Shown here: in pieces, positions 1 to 7,474 of the stretch
How positions within the stretch are numbered: the stretch's first letter is position 1
Layout of the letters: each line of letters opens with the position of its first letter
NCBI GenBank assembly: GCA_013360195.1
Contig: JABWCQ010000018.1
Span: forward strand, 1 to 45,686
DNA from: a bacterium
GTDB lineage: Bacteria > Electryoneota > RPQS01
DNA length: 45,686 nucleotides
Direction: 5' to 3'
Program-made: the position numbers and the translations under genes
The notes under the pieces: model-generated
Databases searched by the model: none
What the model was told of the DNA's origin: nothing
What the model saw: only the letters and a program-made list of their open reading frames with translations

Positions 1-1527
1 GACTTGACGGCCGAGCACGTCGTATATTTCCAATGTCACATCTTGCTCGCGGATGAGCGCGTACTCGATGGTGACGGTGGAGTTGAAGGGGTTGGGGTAG
101 GGATAACCAAGAGCAAATGTTGTTGGACGCGGCCCTTCGGCGCTTGATGGTGTGAAGAGAGAATCTGCTGACCAAGGGGTGACCGATACGAGATTGTGCA
201 CGCTGTCACCTTGCCCAAACGGGTTTTCAATATGGTGCAACGGTCCGGTGGAATCACCCCAATAACAATTTAATACGTAGCTTGGCGGGGAGCTTGCGAT
301 TCCATGATGTACAGCGTAGCCATCGGAGTTGATAAACATGTTTCGCTCCACAGCTCCGGGGGCAACGTCAATAATCATCGTCGCACCGCCGGGGGGATTT
401 GCAAAGCCATCGGCTGCGTTACCAAAGATATAATTGTCCTTGAAGGATAAGTTTGTCGGGCCTGTCTCACCCAGCAAGGCCACGGAATTTTCGTGCGCCT
501 CATTATTGTAGAAAAGATTATGCGATATCTCACAGATTTGAGTGTTTCCAAAGAATGTGAAAAGCATCCTGCTTATCCAGCGATCATCGCTGAGTCGACG
601 ATTTTCGGCAAAAGTGTTGTAGCGAAATCGTGCGACTGATCCAGTGTCAGCCCCACCAGACTCAAAAAGATCGTGTTGAAATTCGTTGTTTGTTACCGTG
701 TTTGAATCAAAGCGGATGTTCGAAGGCTGAAGATTGCCTTCGCCAGGAAGCCGGAAGAAGTGGTGAAAACGGTTGCTTGAAATTGTACAACCAGTAATCA
801 CAAGTGAATCTGCAATGCCAGTTTGCCGGATACCAATTGCTCCCGGTGAAGTGTTCCAGCCAGTACCAGAAAGGAGTGAGTTGCTTAAGCGCAGCGAACC
901 TCTTGCAATGAACAATGTGTTCTGGTCTGCATCAGTACTTGTTGAGAAACAGTTTAGAAACCTTGTGGAGTCGATGAAAGACGTGCAATCTGTGAGATGA
1001 CATGCCATACCATTTGAAAAAGAGCCGACCCGCTGAAACAAGCAATTTTCAATCCGAACCGTACTATTCACAGAAAGAACTGCACCGCCTGTAGTAGCGT
1101 AACATGAATCAAACTTACAGAACAACAGTGACAAATCCCGATCCTGAATTTCGAGACCTCCGCCACGAATCGATCCTTGCGAGAAAGTGCCTTCAACAGT
1201 GATGCCGATTAGAACTAAACTTGAGACAACTTCAACTTCTCTAGCGTAGAGACAACGATCAAACCAATCGGATGGTCTGATTACGCACGAATCAATCTCT
1301 GTACTATCATTAGTAATTATGTAACTGCCTGCAATTGTCAAGTCGTGATCTGGTGCTTCCAGTGTCAGCGTATAGATTCCGTTTTGAATAAGCACTGTAT
1401 CGCCTGAGCTTGACGAATCTATGGCGACCTGTATATTGGGGTACTCAGCCGGAACATTAAGAACTGACCCGAGCGAGATTGCAGCACTGAGGAGTAGACC
1501 AGCTGACAGTTGCAATGAACATCTCAT
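1..1527 (-). CDS. secreted beta-helix protein with T9SS sorting tail (C-terminus cut by window edge)
   Basis: Reading from the ATG at 1527, 509 codons stay open to base 1, so the stop lies outside the window. A purine-rich GGAAGGGGA ribosome site precedes the ATG and an N-terminal hydrophobic signal peptide follows it. The body has short Asn/Gly-rich turns, 'SGDTVL' then 'LTIAGSY', and repeated 'N.F..N' type rungs, as in right-handed parallel beta-helix (pectate-lyase-like) proteins. Near the end 'NPFGQGD' and then 'YPYPNPFNS' with 'LEIYDVLGRQV' mark the start of a T9SS type A sorting domain. It lies 16 bases after the small Cys-rich gene at 1544-1957 and is probably cotranscribed with it. 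It is clearly paralogous to the protein at 34440-36077, sharing the SGDT opening and the WG..GP.H..NPFGQGD block. Substrate or adhesive role is unknown. By eye the region is AT-richer than polA. Confidence 0.88.
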   Translation of the reverse strand, partial: MRCSLQLSAGLLLSAAISLGSVLNVPAEYPNIQVAIDSSSSGDTVLIQNGIYTLTLEAPDHDLTIAGSYIITNDSTEIDSCVIRPSDWFDRCLYAREVEVVSSLVLIGITVEGTFSQGSIRGGGLEIQDRDLSLLFCKFDSCYATTGGAVLSVNSTVRIENCLFQRVGSFSNGMACHLTDCTSFIDSTRFLNCFSTSTDADQNTLFIARGSLRLSNSLLSGTGWNTSPGAIGIRQTGIADSLVITGCTISSNRFHHFFRLPGEGNLQPSNIRFDSNTVTNNEFQHDLFESGGADTGSVARFRYNTFAENRRLSDDRWISRMLFTFFGNTQICEISHNLFYNNEAHENSVALLGETGPTNLSFKDNYIFGNAADGFANPPGGATMIIDVAPGAVERNMFINSDGYAVHHGIASSPPSYVLNCYWGDSTGPLHHIENPFGQGDSVHNLVSVTPWSADSLFTPSSAEGPRPTTFALGYPYPNPFNSTVTIEYALIREQDVTLEIYDVLGRQV

Positions 1528-1543
1528 GCGATTCCCCTTCCAC

Positions 1544-1957
1544 TTAATTTTTCTCGCAGTTACCGTGACATCCGTTGGTTGAGGGCGTATAGACATCAAC
1601 GCTTGCAGAACCAGCGTCGCAAGTCCCGTTACAGTCTTTGCATTGAACTGAGATACTGATGAGATGCTGCCCGGACGTTGGATAAGATACGCTTGTTGAC
1701 CCGCAACCGCACAAATTCAGAATTTGCCAAACTTGCACTCCATCGAGATAGGCAACAACATTAATTTTGTTGTTTGGGCTACCTGTGTCATAGAAAATGT
1801 ACCAGTTTGTGAAACTATCCGTCGAGTTAAGTTGATGTGAACCAATTGAGGCATTAATATCGCAGCACTGATCATTAACAGCAATGCAAAATGATGTTTG
1901 TGCGAAGGAGCAGTTCAAGGCAAAGAACACAACCGTGAACAAGAGGGCGATTTTCAT
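1544..1957 (-). CDS. small secreted cysteine-rich protein of unknown function
   Basis: The ATG at 1957 is preferred over an upstream in-frame start because GAGGT sits about six bases before it and the protein then opens with a clean signal peptide (MKIALLFTVVFFALNC..FAQ). The mature part (about 117 residues) carries ten cysteines, many in close pairs (QCC, CGC, CKDC, C.GNC near the end), suggesting several disulfides in an exported fold. No family was recognised. It lies directly upstream of the beta-helix T9SS protein, and the same order (small Cys-containing exported protein, then beta-helix T9SS cargo) recurs at 36548-34440. This suggests a functional pair, for example a carrier or binding partner, but that is inference. 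Confidence 0.75.
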   Translation of the reverse strand: MKIALLFTVVFFALNCSFAQTSFCIAVNDQCCDINASIGSHQLNSTDSFTNWYIFYDTGSPNNKINVVAYLDGVQVWQILNLCGCGSTSVSYPTSGQHLISISVQCKDCNGTCDAGSASVDVYTPSTNGCHGNCEKN

Positions 1958-2066
1958 AACAACCTCACATGCAAAAGACAAATAATTCCGCCGCACTTAC
2001 CTGCGGGGTAGGGTTGCTATAAGTAATTCAAAAAAGACCTGGGAATGTCAAGCGGACATTCCGTTG

Positions 2067-2082
2067 TGTGACAAAAATCACA
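2067..2082. promoter_or_regulatory. CRP/FNR-family-like palindromic operator
   Basis: A perfect TGTGA-N6-TCACA palindrome, the consensus architecture of CRP sites. It lies about 110 bases upstream of the minus-strand start at 1957. A TTGACA hexamer reads on the minus strand at 2051-2046 and a TATAGC at 2021-2016, but their spacing (24) does not make a standard promoter. Binding by a CRP/FNR-type regulator is inference; no such regulator is in the window. Confidence 0.4.
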
Positions 2083-2133
2083 GATGTAGCGAGAGAACAA
2101 CGAAGAATAGCTGACGGTAAGCAATTGAGAATG

Positions 2134-2790
2134 CTATCCTTTGGTCTTCAATCTCTTCGGCCATAGGAATAGTTTAGGTTCGATCTCGACGCGCACGTTG
2201 CGATGATAGAATGCAGCAAGTCGTTCGACTTCGGTGGCGACTTGGCCGTTGGCTGTGAGAATTTCCGAGACGCATTCAAGTGGCAAGCTCCCCTTTACAA
2301 GGGCTTCAGCTTGCGGATGTGTGGGCTCGTTCTTTTGTAAGTCTGTGCGAGTCCAATTGTCAACTTTTTCTGCAAACATGGATTGCAAACCTGCAAATCC
2401 TGCCTGTACGCGTGCGCCATAATCTTGCGCGGCGGAGACGGAACAGAACAGTGTGTCAGGATGCTCCAGGAGTTTCGTGTCCAACAGAAGATGCACCCAC
2501 TCCGATTGCCAGGCGGATTTCGAGCGCGCGTAAAGCAGCTCAAAGTTGGGAGTGGTTATTGAACAATTGATGTAATCGAGTCCGACGGCGAAATTCTCCA
2601 ACCTTCGCGGGTCATGCAGCAATCGCTCGGCTTTGGCACCGAATCTTGTTCGCAACCCGCGCGCCGTGTCAATGAAACCGTCTTCAAGAATTTGCGGGAG
2701 GTTGATGGTAAGATGCGTGCTGTGGAAGAGAAGCGTGATATCCCTGCGGCGAAGTTCGCGTGAAATAGTCTTTTTGGCGAACGGCCACAT
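2134..2790 (-). CDS. DarT-like (DUF4433) ADP-ribosyltransferase, apparently orphan
   Basis: A 218-residue protein is read from the ATG at 2790, which overlaps the stop of the upstream MFS gene as TGATG; the longer in-frame start at 2862 would lie inside that gene. Recognised features of the DarT family are an N-terminal H.TH..NLPQIL..G block (residues 23-38), a central 'SITTPNFELLYAR' stretch, an 'LFCSVSAA' strand near 114-121, and the 'HPQAEALV' block whose Glu162 matches the catalytic glutamate of the 'QAE.LV' motif. DarT enzymes use NAD to ADP-ribosylate thymidine in single-stranded DNA and are normally paired with the macrodomain antitoxin DarG. No macrodomain was seen in the flanking genes. 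The protein could be a divergent DarT, a domesticated enzyme, or a toxin whose antidote lies elsewhere. Family assignment is by motif memory and needs a profile search. Confidence 0.68.
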   Translation of the reverse strand: MWPFAKKTISRELRRRDITLLFHSTHLTINLPQILEDGFIDTARGLRTRFGAKAERLLHDPRRLENFAVGLDYINCSITTPNFELLYARSKSAWQSEWVHLLLDTKLLEHPDTLFCSVSAAQDYGARVQAGFAGLQSMFAEKVDNWTRTDLQKNEPTHPQAEALVKGSLPLECVSEILTANGQVATEVERLAAFYHRNVRVEIEPKLFLWPKRLKTKG

Positions 2791-4004
2791 CAGACGACCC
2801 GTAAACGATGATATCTGACAATCGTGTAGGTTGCGACAAGCATACAGACAATCGCCGCGCACATCAGCGACACGCGAGGTCCAAAGGAATGAGCGAGCAC
2901 ACCCAGCAGCACCGCTCCAAACGGACCAAAGCCGAGGAAGCTTGATGTGTAAACTCCGAGAACCCGGCCTCGCAGATGGTCGGGAGTCAACTGCTGCAGA
3001 AGGGTATTGGTGGAGGCAAGCATGGAGATTCCGGAGAAGCCCGCCATCGCCATTGCAATGACGGAGATTTCAAATTGCTCTGAAAGAGAAAAGATGAGCA
3101 AGCCCAAGCCAAGTCCGGCCATTCCCATCATGACCACCCAACCACGTTTACTGCCTTTCTCCATGGACGCTTGCCACAAGCCGCCGAGCAGCGCTCCGAC
3201 ACCCCCGGCCGACATGAGCACCCCGAGCCCCTCCGCCCCTGTTCCCAAGACGATATCGGCAAACATGGGAAGCAACGTCGTGTACGAGAATCCGAAAATC
3301 GTGAGAAAGATGACGTTGCGGATGAGAACGCGTTGAACGGGTGCCTTTTCTATATATATGTATGCATCGCGGAGCTGTTTGAGAACCGGTTCCCGCGGAT
3401 TGCCAGTCGGCGGAGGAAGATTGCGCATGAGTGACAATGTGACAATCAACGAAACATAAGAGAAAGCATTGACCAGAAAGCAGACTCCCTCACCAAACAA
3501 CGGAACAAGGATTCCGGCAATGGATGGTCCGACCAATCGCGCGCCGTTGAAGGTTGAGGAGTTCAGTGCGACCGCGTTTCCGATGTCCTCCTTGCCGACC
3601 AGATCGCCCACAAAGGCCAGGCGTGCAGGCGCATCAATAGCCATGAAGCTTCCGGAGATGGTGGCCAGAATGAGAACGTGCCACTCATTGACCAAGCCGG
3701 TGAAGGTAAGAATAGCGAGGAGGAATGCGGAGAGAGCAAGACCGGATTGTGTGATGTAAAGCACATAACGTTTAGGCGTTCGGTCCACCAAAACTCCGCC
3801 AATGGAGCCAAGCAGGAGGGATGGGAGCTGCGACATCGCACCGATGATGCCGAGCCAGAGAGCGGATTCGGTCAGTCTCCAAACAAGCCATCCTTGCGCA
3901 AGCGTTTGCATCCACGTACCGACAATAGAGAGCGCAAAGCCGCTCCAGAACAAACGGTAGTTGCGATGCCGGAATGCTTGAAAGGTTTGTTTAAGCGAGG
4001 TCAC
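2790..4004 (-). CDS. MFS transporter, MFS_3/EntS-type exporter
   Basis: A 404-residue, about 12-helix membrane protein. It opens with 'FRHRNYRLFWSGFALSIVG' and 'GTWMQTLAQGWLV', typical of the MFS_3 (PF05977, enterobactin exporter EntS-like) branch, with the loop 2-3 motif 'GGVLVDRTPKR'. Such proteins export small molecules or drugs by proton antiport in the inner membrane; the substrate here is unknown. The start overlaps the end of the upstream 553-residue gene by 14 bases, and the stop overlaps the ATG of the DarT-like gene. The three are therefore very likely one transcript with translational coupling. The last helix is followed by only a short basic tail. Confidence 0.9.
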   Translation of the reverse strand: MTSLKQTFQAFRHRNYRLFWSGFALSIVGTWMQTLAQGWLVWRLTESALWLGIIGAMSQLPSLLLGSIGGVLVDRTPKRYVLYITQSGLALSAFLLAILTFTGLVNEWHVLILATISGSFMAIDAPARLAFVGDLVGKEDIGNAVALNSSTFNGARLVGPSIAGILVPLFGEGVCFLVNAFSYVSLIVTLSLMRNLPPPTGNPREPVLKQLRDAYIYIEKAPVQRVLIRNVIFLTIFGFSYTTLLPMFADIVLGTGAEGLGVLMSAGGVGALLGGLWQASMEKGSKRGWVVMMGMAGLGLGLLIFSLSEQFEISVIAMAMAGFSGISMLASTNTLLQQLTPDHLRGRVLGVYTSSFLGFGPFGAVLLGVLAHSFGPRVSLMCAAIVCMLVATYTIVRYHRLRVV

Positions 4005-5652
4005 TATGTTTTAAGGAAAGTTCTGCCAGTTCGCCAAAGTAATCTTTGAGTGTCATGACTTCACTCAGGTAATTTGCTTCGTGTGCCGAACCTTTCCCGC
4101 GCGCCATGCGCAACCACGTGTGTTTCAAGTCATCCGGCCAAGTACGGCACTTGCCGTGCGCAAGCAGGAACAGTCCTTGCTGCGCGACGGAATGTCTTTC
4201 ATTCGCGGACATTTGCGGAATCGGGAAGCCGAGCAGAGCCTCTACCGCTTTAAGGATACGGGAGTCAATCTTTCTGTCGCGGGGGGCAATGCGAGTGAGC
4301 ACATCGGTTGCAAGGAGGCTTACGCGGTCGAGGGGGAATTCATGATAGTCCGCCGGGTCCTGTCCTTCAAGCGGCAAGACGACATCGGCTTCCGCAAGTT
4401 GTTTCAGAACGGATTTTGGCGAGCGATAACCTTTCTGCTTCAGAATCTTCTTGCGCTCTGACTCAGCAAGTCTGCGGATTTTCGCGTCGGTCGAACGGAA
4501 CCCGAGCTTGTAGTAGAACCAATAGGATCCCGAAGCCAAACCTTCTTCATTTTCATGTCCGACTTGATATTTGCGGGCGACACACCACGGCGCGTGATAG
4601 AAAGCGCGTGCGGCGCGAATGAGTTGAGCGTACACCCATGCGGCCTCTCCACCGCGAAACGTATCAAAAAGATTGACTGCAATTTCGAGGCGTGCAGGAT
4701 GAGCCCCTCCTCCGCCGTAGCTGATTGGGACACCGTTCTTTAGCAGCACGAAACCCAATCCTGTCTCTTGAGGCAGTCTCCACTCGGGCTTGGCAAACCA
4801 AAAGAGGAGGGTTGCGCCGCGATCCAATGGGATCTCGTAGAAGTCATCCGGATTGCCGTGCGTTGCACCGTAATACTCGCGCGAACGAATCAACAGAGTA
4901 CCGTGAACTATATTTAATAGATCTTGCGCGCGTTTGTGAGGACTTGGTGCGGGGAGCGTCAACGGCCGGAGAATTTCTTCAGCAAATTTGAATTTCGAAC
5001 GGTCCTCGCGCGGGTCCCATAAGAAAAGCGCGGCAGGTTTTTTGTCGGCAACGGTTGACCGGGAAGGTGCCTTTCCAACCAACTTGAAACGCAGAGTCAG
5101 ATTGGCATCGTTGTAAATCTGCGCGGCCGCGCGGGGCTCGAATGTGCGTTCAAAGCATTCGAGCAGCAGCGAAATGACCGTGCGGTTCCCCGCAGCGCGT
5201 TCGAGAATCTCGCGAACTGTCAGGTCTTCGCTGTCGGCAGCATCCGCTTCGCAATCTTCGAGCAGCAGCCAAAGAATGTCCACTAGCGGATCTTCGCGGG
5301 ACTCGTAATCCTCCCAATCCAGTTCGATGTCCTTGCCAAGCAAATCGGAAAGAACCCTTGCATTGCTGTAGTCGAAGGCATAGGAATACTCCGTGCCTGC
5401 AATTCCGGTTTGAGCCAAATCCTCTGATAATCCCATTTCTTCAATCCGTTCATGGAAGCGGCCAAGCTCGCGGTCGCAGAATTTGCGGATAGCTTCCGAT
5501 TGCGGATAGGCTTTGTAGAACAGTAATTGGTCGTGAAAGACTTCGATGGACTTGGGGGAATGAGCGGCAGCGGCAAGTTCGCGCAGCAGATTCAGCGTCT
5601 CGACGGCATCGGGCCGGGTTTGCAGCTTTTTTAAGAGGGAATTTACAGTCAT
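3991..5652 (-). CDS. large conserved protein of unknown function with possible GNAT-like region
   Basis: The ATG at 5652 has GGAG about seven bases upstream; 553 residues with no signal peptide, so cytoplasmic. The N-terminal half is Leu/Glu-rich and helical. The middle (about residues 245-400) contains 'GTLLIRSREYYGATHGN', 'FVLLKNGVPISYGGG', 'NLFDTFRGGEAAWVYAQLIRAAR' and 'GSYWFYYKLGFR'. The ending 'YYKLGFR' and the preceding beta-strand pattern resemble a GNAT acetyltransferase core, but no acetyl-CoA loop can be asserted. Similar proteins are remembered from Gemmatimonadota- and Acidobacteriota-type genomes without known function. It heads the operon with the MFS exporter and DarT-like enzyme. 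Function is not assigned. Confidence 0.8.
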   Translation of the reverse strand: MTVNSLLKKLQTRPDAVETLNLLRELAAAAHSPKSIEVFHDQLLFYKAYPQSEAIRKFCDRELGRFHERIEEMGLSEDLAQTGIAGTEYSYAFDYSNARVLSDLLGKDIELDWEDYESREDPLVDILWLLLEDCEADAADSEDLTVREILERAAGNRTVISLLLECFERTFEPRAAAQIYNDANLTLRFKLVGKAPSRSTVADKKPAALFLWDPREDRSKFKFAEEILRPLTLPAPSPHKRAQDLLNIVHGTLLIRSREYYGATHGNPDDFYEIPLDRGATLLFWFAKPEWRLPQETGLGFVLLKNGVPISYGGGGAHPARLEIAVNLFDTFRGGEAAWVYAQLIRAARAFYHAPWCVARKYQVGHENEEGLASGSYWFYYKLGFRSTDAKIRRLAESERKKILKQKGYRSPKSVLKQLAEADVVLPLEGQDPADYHEFPLDRVSLLATDVLTRIAPRDRKIDSRILKAVEALLGFPIPQMSANERHSVAQQGLFLLAHGKCRTWPDDLKHTWLRMARGKGSAHEANYLSEVMTLKDYFGELAELSLKHSDLA

Positions 5653-5734
5653 TATTAGCTCCGGTTCAGAGTTGCGGCTGCAGCGGGTGCAGCATTAGAA
5701 TAAGGTCCGTTTATAGAATATAGCACCCTCCGCC

Positions 5735-5770
5735 AAAAAAACAAACGGTCCAGGGGAACCAGACCGTTTG
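5735..5770 (-). terminator. rho-independent terminator of the histone-like gene
   Basis: The arms CAAACGGTC (5742-5750) and GACCGTTTG (5762-5770) form a perfect 9-bp stem. On the minus strand it is followed by seven U residues (A-run 5735-5741). It lies 26 bases after the stop of the Lys/Ala-rich gene and separates it from the operon starting at 5652. Confidence 0.85.
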
Positions 5771-5796
5771 CATATCGTTGCCAGTCAGAAAACCGA

Positions 5797-6090
5797 TTAC
5801 ATCGGCATCGGGGCGGCGGCTTTCTTCTTTGAGCGGCGAGCTTTCTTCTTGGTAGCTTTCTTCTTGGTCGCCTTCTTAGCCGTAGCTTTCTTCTTGGTGG
5901 CTTTCTTCTTGGTCGCTTTCTTCTTCGTAGCTTTCTTCTTGGTGGCCTTCTTTGCTACTTTCTTCTTCGCTACTTTCTTCTTGGCGGCCTTCTTCGCCGT
6001 AGCTTTCTTCTTGGTGGCTTTCTTCTTGGTCGCCTTCTTAGCCGTAGCTTTCTTCTTGGTGGCCTTCTTCTTGGCCTTCTTCACTGCCAT
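5797..6090 (-). CDS. histone H1-like Lys/Ala/Thr-repeat DNA-binding protein
   Basis: A 97-residue protein starting MAVKKAKKKATKKKAT and built almost entirely of KKAT/KKKA units, ending in RRSKKKAAAPMPM. The ATG at 6090 has GAAGGAGAAA just upstream; a longer in-frame extension to 6207 has no repeat character and is rejected. Such low-complexity basic proteins (bacterial H1-like, as in chlamydial Hc1/Hc2 and AlgR3-type C-terminal tails) bind DNA and contribute to nucleoid compaction. The DNA is itself internally repetitive (CTTCTTGGT-type units), so copy number may vary between strains. It has its own terminator and no operon partner. Opposite-strand reading gives only Phe/Leu/Val-rich low complexity. 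Confidence 0.8.
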   Translation of the reverse strand: MAVKKAKKKATKKKATAKKATKKKATKKKATAKKAAKKKVAKKKVAKKATKKKATKKKATKKKATKKKATAKKATKKKATKKKARRSKKKAAAPMPM

Positions 6091-6609
6091 GCGGATTTCT
6101 CCTTCGCTGATTATCGGGCAGAGACTCGTTCGAGAACAGGATGTTTTGTGTCCAGACAGGAAGCTACGACGCTGCCCGAGATTCGCGTGGCTTCCTTTAC
6201 TGTGCAACCCGAAGGACTCGTGCGGCGAGTCACTTAGGTTGTACCGGCGGCTTCTCGAAAGATGAGTCGCACAGTATCTATGATCACGTCCCGGATAAGG
6301 ACGTTCATCTCGTTCTGGGGGCGGGTCTCACAGCCACCGGAGTGGGCGACCCGCACTTAAGGATCGGCTGATCGAGGCTAATCTATAGCAACAAATGGGC
6401 CGATTTTCAGGAAAGTTAAGCAGATGGAACCAAATTTGGTCGTTCCATGTGCCGCATGAGCAGGAGCTAAGCTGTACTCACGATATTGTAAGATTCTGAA
6501 AAACAGTAAACTTACAATCAGAACTGCGCTTTCAATTCAAAGCGATTCAAGCGCAGAAAAAGAACGAAGAAAATTTAAGAAAGAAACGAATCGGAGCAGC
6601 GAATATCGG
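6091..6609. other. gene-free stretch of about 520 bases
   Basis: No convincing gene. It should hold the promoter of the histone-like gene (minus strand), but no clear -35/-10 pair was found. Visible structure: arms GCGGGTC/GACCCGC at 6321-6327 and 6348-6354; ATTGTAAG/CTTACAAT at 6485-6492 and 6511-6518; and CTGCGCTT/AAGCGCAG at 6524-6531 and 6549-6556. The last could act as a weak terminator for the minus-strand gene ending at 6610, but it lacks a strong U-tract. No tRNA fold was recognised. Confidence 0.4.
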
Positions 6610-6972
6610 CTATGATTTCCTTTTTTCTTGCTTCTGCGCACGCTTCTGGGCCTTGCGTTGCGCATTCCACTCACGCTCTTTTTGTTTTGCAACGAGGTCC
6701 TGTTGCTCAATCAGGTCAGCAAAGTAACCGAGGGTCTCACGACGTTCCAGCGCCTGCTGAATGAGGTCATACTCTGCGAGTGTGAACCACGTTCGCAGCA
6801 TGGGCTGAAAGAACAACATGACCTGAGAGCCGATGAAGTTGACAGGCCGCATGGACTCAAGGAACAGAATGGCCGGGAGGGCGAATCCGAGTCCAACCAC
6901 TTTATCGGCAAGCCGCTTGAACAACTCAATTTGTTCCGGGCTCAGATAGTCCGGTGCGGCAGTATCTTTCAC
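6610..6972 (-). CDS. small membrane protein with basic coiled-coil tail, unknown function
   Basis: A 120-residue protein with a GTG start at 6972 that overlaps the upstream stop as GTGA, indicating translational coupling. The N-terminal part has an amphipathic 'SPEQIELFKRLADKV' helix, then a hydrophobic segment (about residues 27-60) that may enter the membrane. The last 45 residues are highly charged and coiled-coil-like (QKEREWNAQRKAQKRAQKQ). No family was recognised. It is the last gene of the group polA, PH-like membrane protein, this gene; the coupling suggests it works with the preceding membrane protein. Confidence 0.7.
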   Translation of the reverse strand: MKDTAAPDYLSPEQIELFKRLADKVVGLGFALPAILFLESMRPVNFIGSQVMLFFQPMLRTWFTLAEYDLIQQALERRETLGYFADLIEQQDLVAKQKEREWNAQRKAQKRAQKQEKRKS

Positions 6973-7403
6973 GGGCGGAGACTGGATTTAGATTCGATCT
7001 GCCCGCGAATATAAGATTCAACTTCGTCCCGTTGCGGAGGTTCCATAAGAAACAGTCCACGGTGTCCGTCAAGTCTTGAGCGTTCGGCAAACGGGGAGAC
7101 AAACAGACCATTGGGGTCGCGGTCGATGCGCTTCAAGCTGTCAAACGAGACACGCCGTTTCCAGAACCATCTCGTCAGCTCAATGCCTTGTTCGTCAATG
7201 ACGAATTTGGTGGGCAGCCAATAAGCGGCTGTGGTTCCCAGCAGAAAGACGGTGGCAAAGAATGCCCAGACGGGACTGCCGAAATTAAACAGCAACGCAG
7301 CCGGCACACCGACAATAGCAAGGATGAATACAACTCGGCGGTATCCACCTTTCTTAGGCGGGTGCACGGTCCACTCAAAGATCACAGCACTATTGGAGGT
7401 CAT
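6969..7403 (-). CDS. two-helix membrane protein with PH-like domain
   Basis: 144 residues. Two close transmembrane helices (about residues 24-42 and 46-62, VVFILAIVGVPAALLF and VWAFFATVFLLGTTAAY) are followed by a cytosolic beta-rich segment opening 'PTKFVIDEQGIELTRWFWKRRVSFDSLKRI'. This pattern is typical of bacterial PH-like (bPH/YcxB-like) membrane proteins. It lies 71 bases after the polA stop and is coupled to the next gene by a GTGA overlap. Role unknown. A related architecture occurs at 15044-15589. Confidence 0.65.
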   Translation of the reverse strand: MTSNSAVIFEWTVHPPKKGGYRRVVFILAIVGVPAALLFNFGSPVWAFFATVFLLGTTAAYWLPTKFVIDEQGIELTRWFWKRRVSFDSLKRIDRDPNGLFVSPFAERSRLDGHRGLFLMEPPQRDEVESYIRGQIESKSSLRP

Positions 7404-7474
7404 CGCTTAACTGACCCTATCGCGCCAAATATAAAGCATGAGAAACCAAAACGCAAGTACTTGCAAGAAAAAAG

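Noticed and set aside
2009-2051. Standard sigma70 promoter upstream of the first secreted cassette
   Set aside because: TTGACA and TATAGC on the minus strand are 24 bases apart and no good hexamer lies at 16-18 bases; only the CRP-like site was kept.
2791-2862. Longer N-terminus for the DarT-like protein
   Set aside because: It would overlap the MFS gene by 73 bases; the ATG at 2790 forms a TGATG junction and begins just before the family homology.
5768-6265. Open frame of 165 codons opposite the histone-like gene
   Set aside because: It is a Phe/Leu/Val-only low-complexity translation of Lys/Ala repeats; the opposite frame has a ribosome site, a sensible start and a matching terminator.
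6091-6609. Possible tRNA or small RNA in the gene-free stretch
   Set aside because: Inverted repeats are present, but no cloverleaf with a proper T-loop or acceptor stem could be drawn and no terminator follows them on the plus strand.
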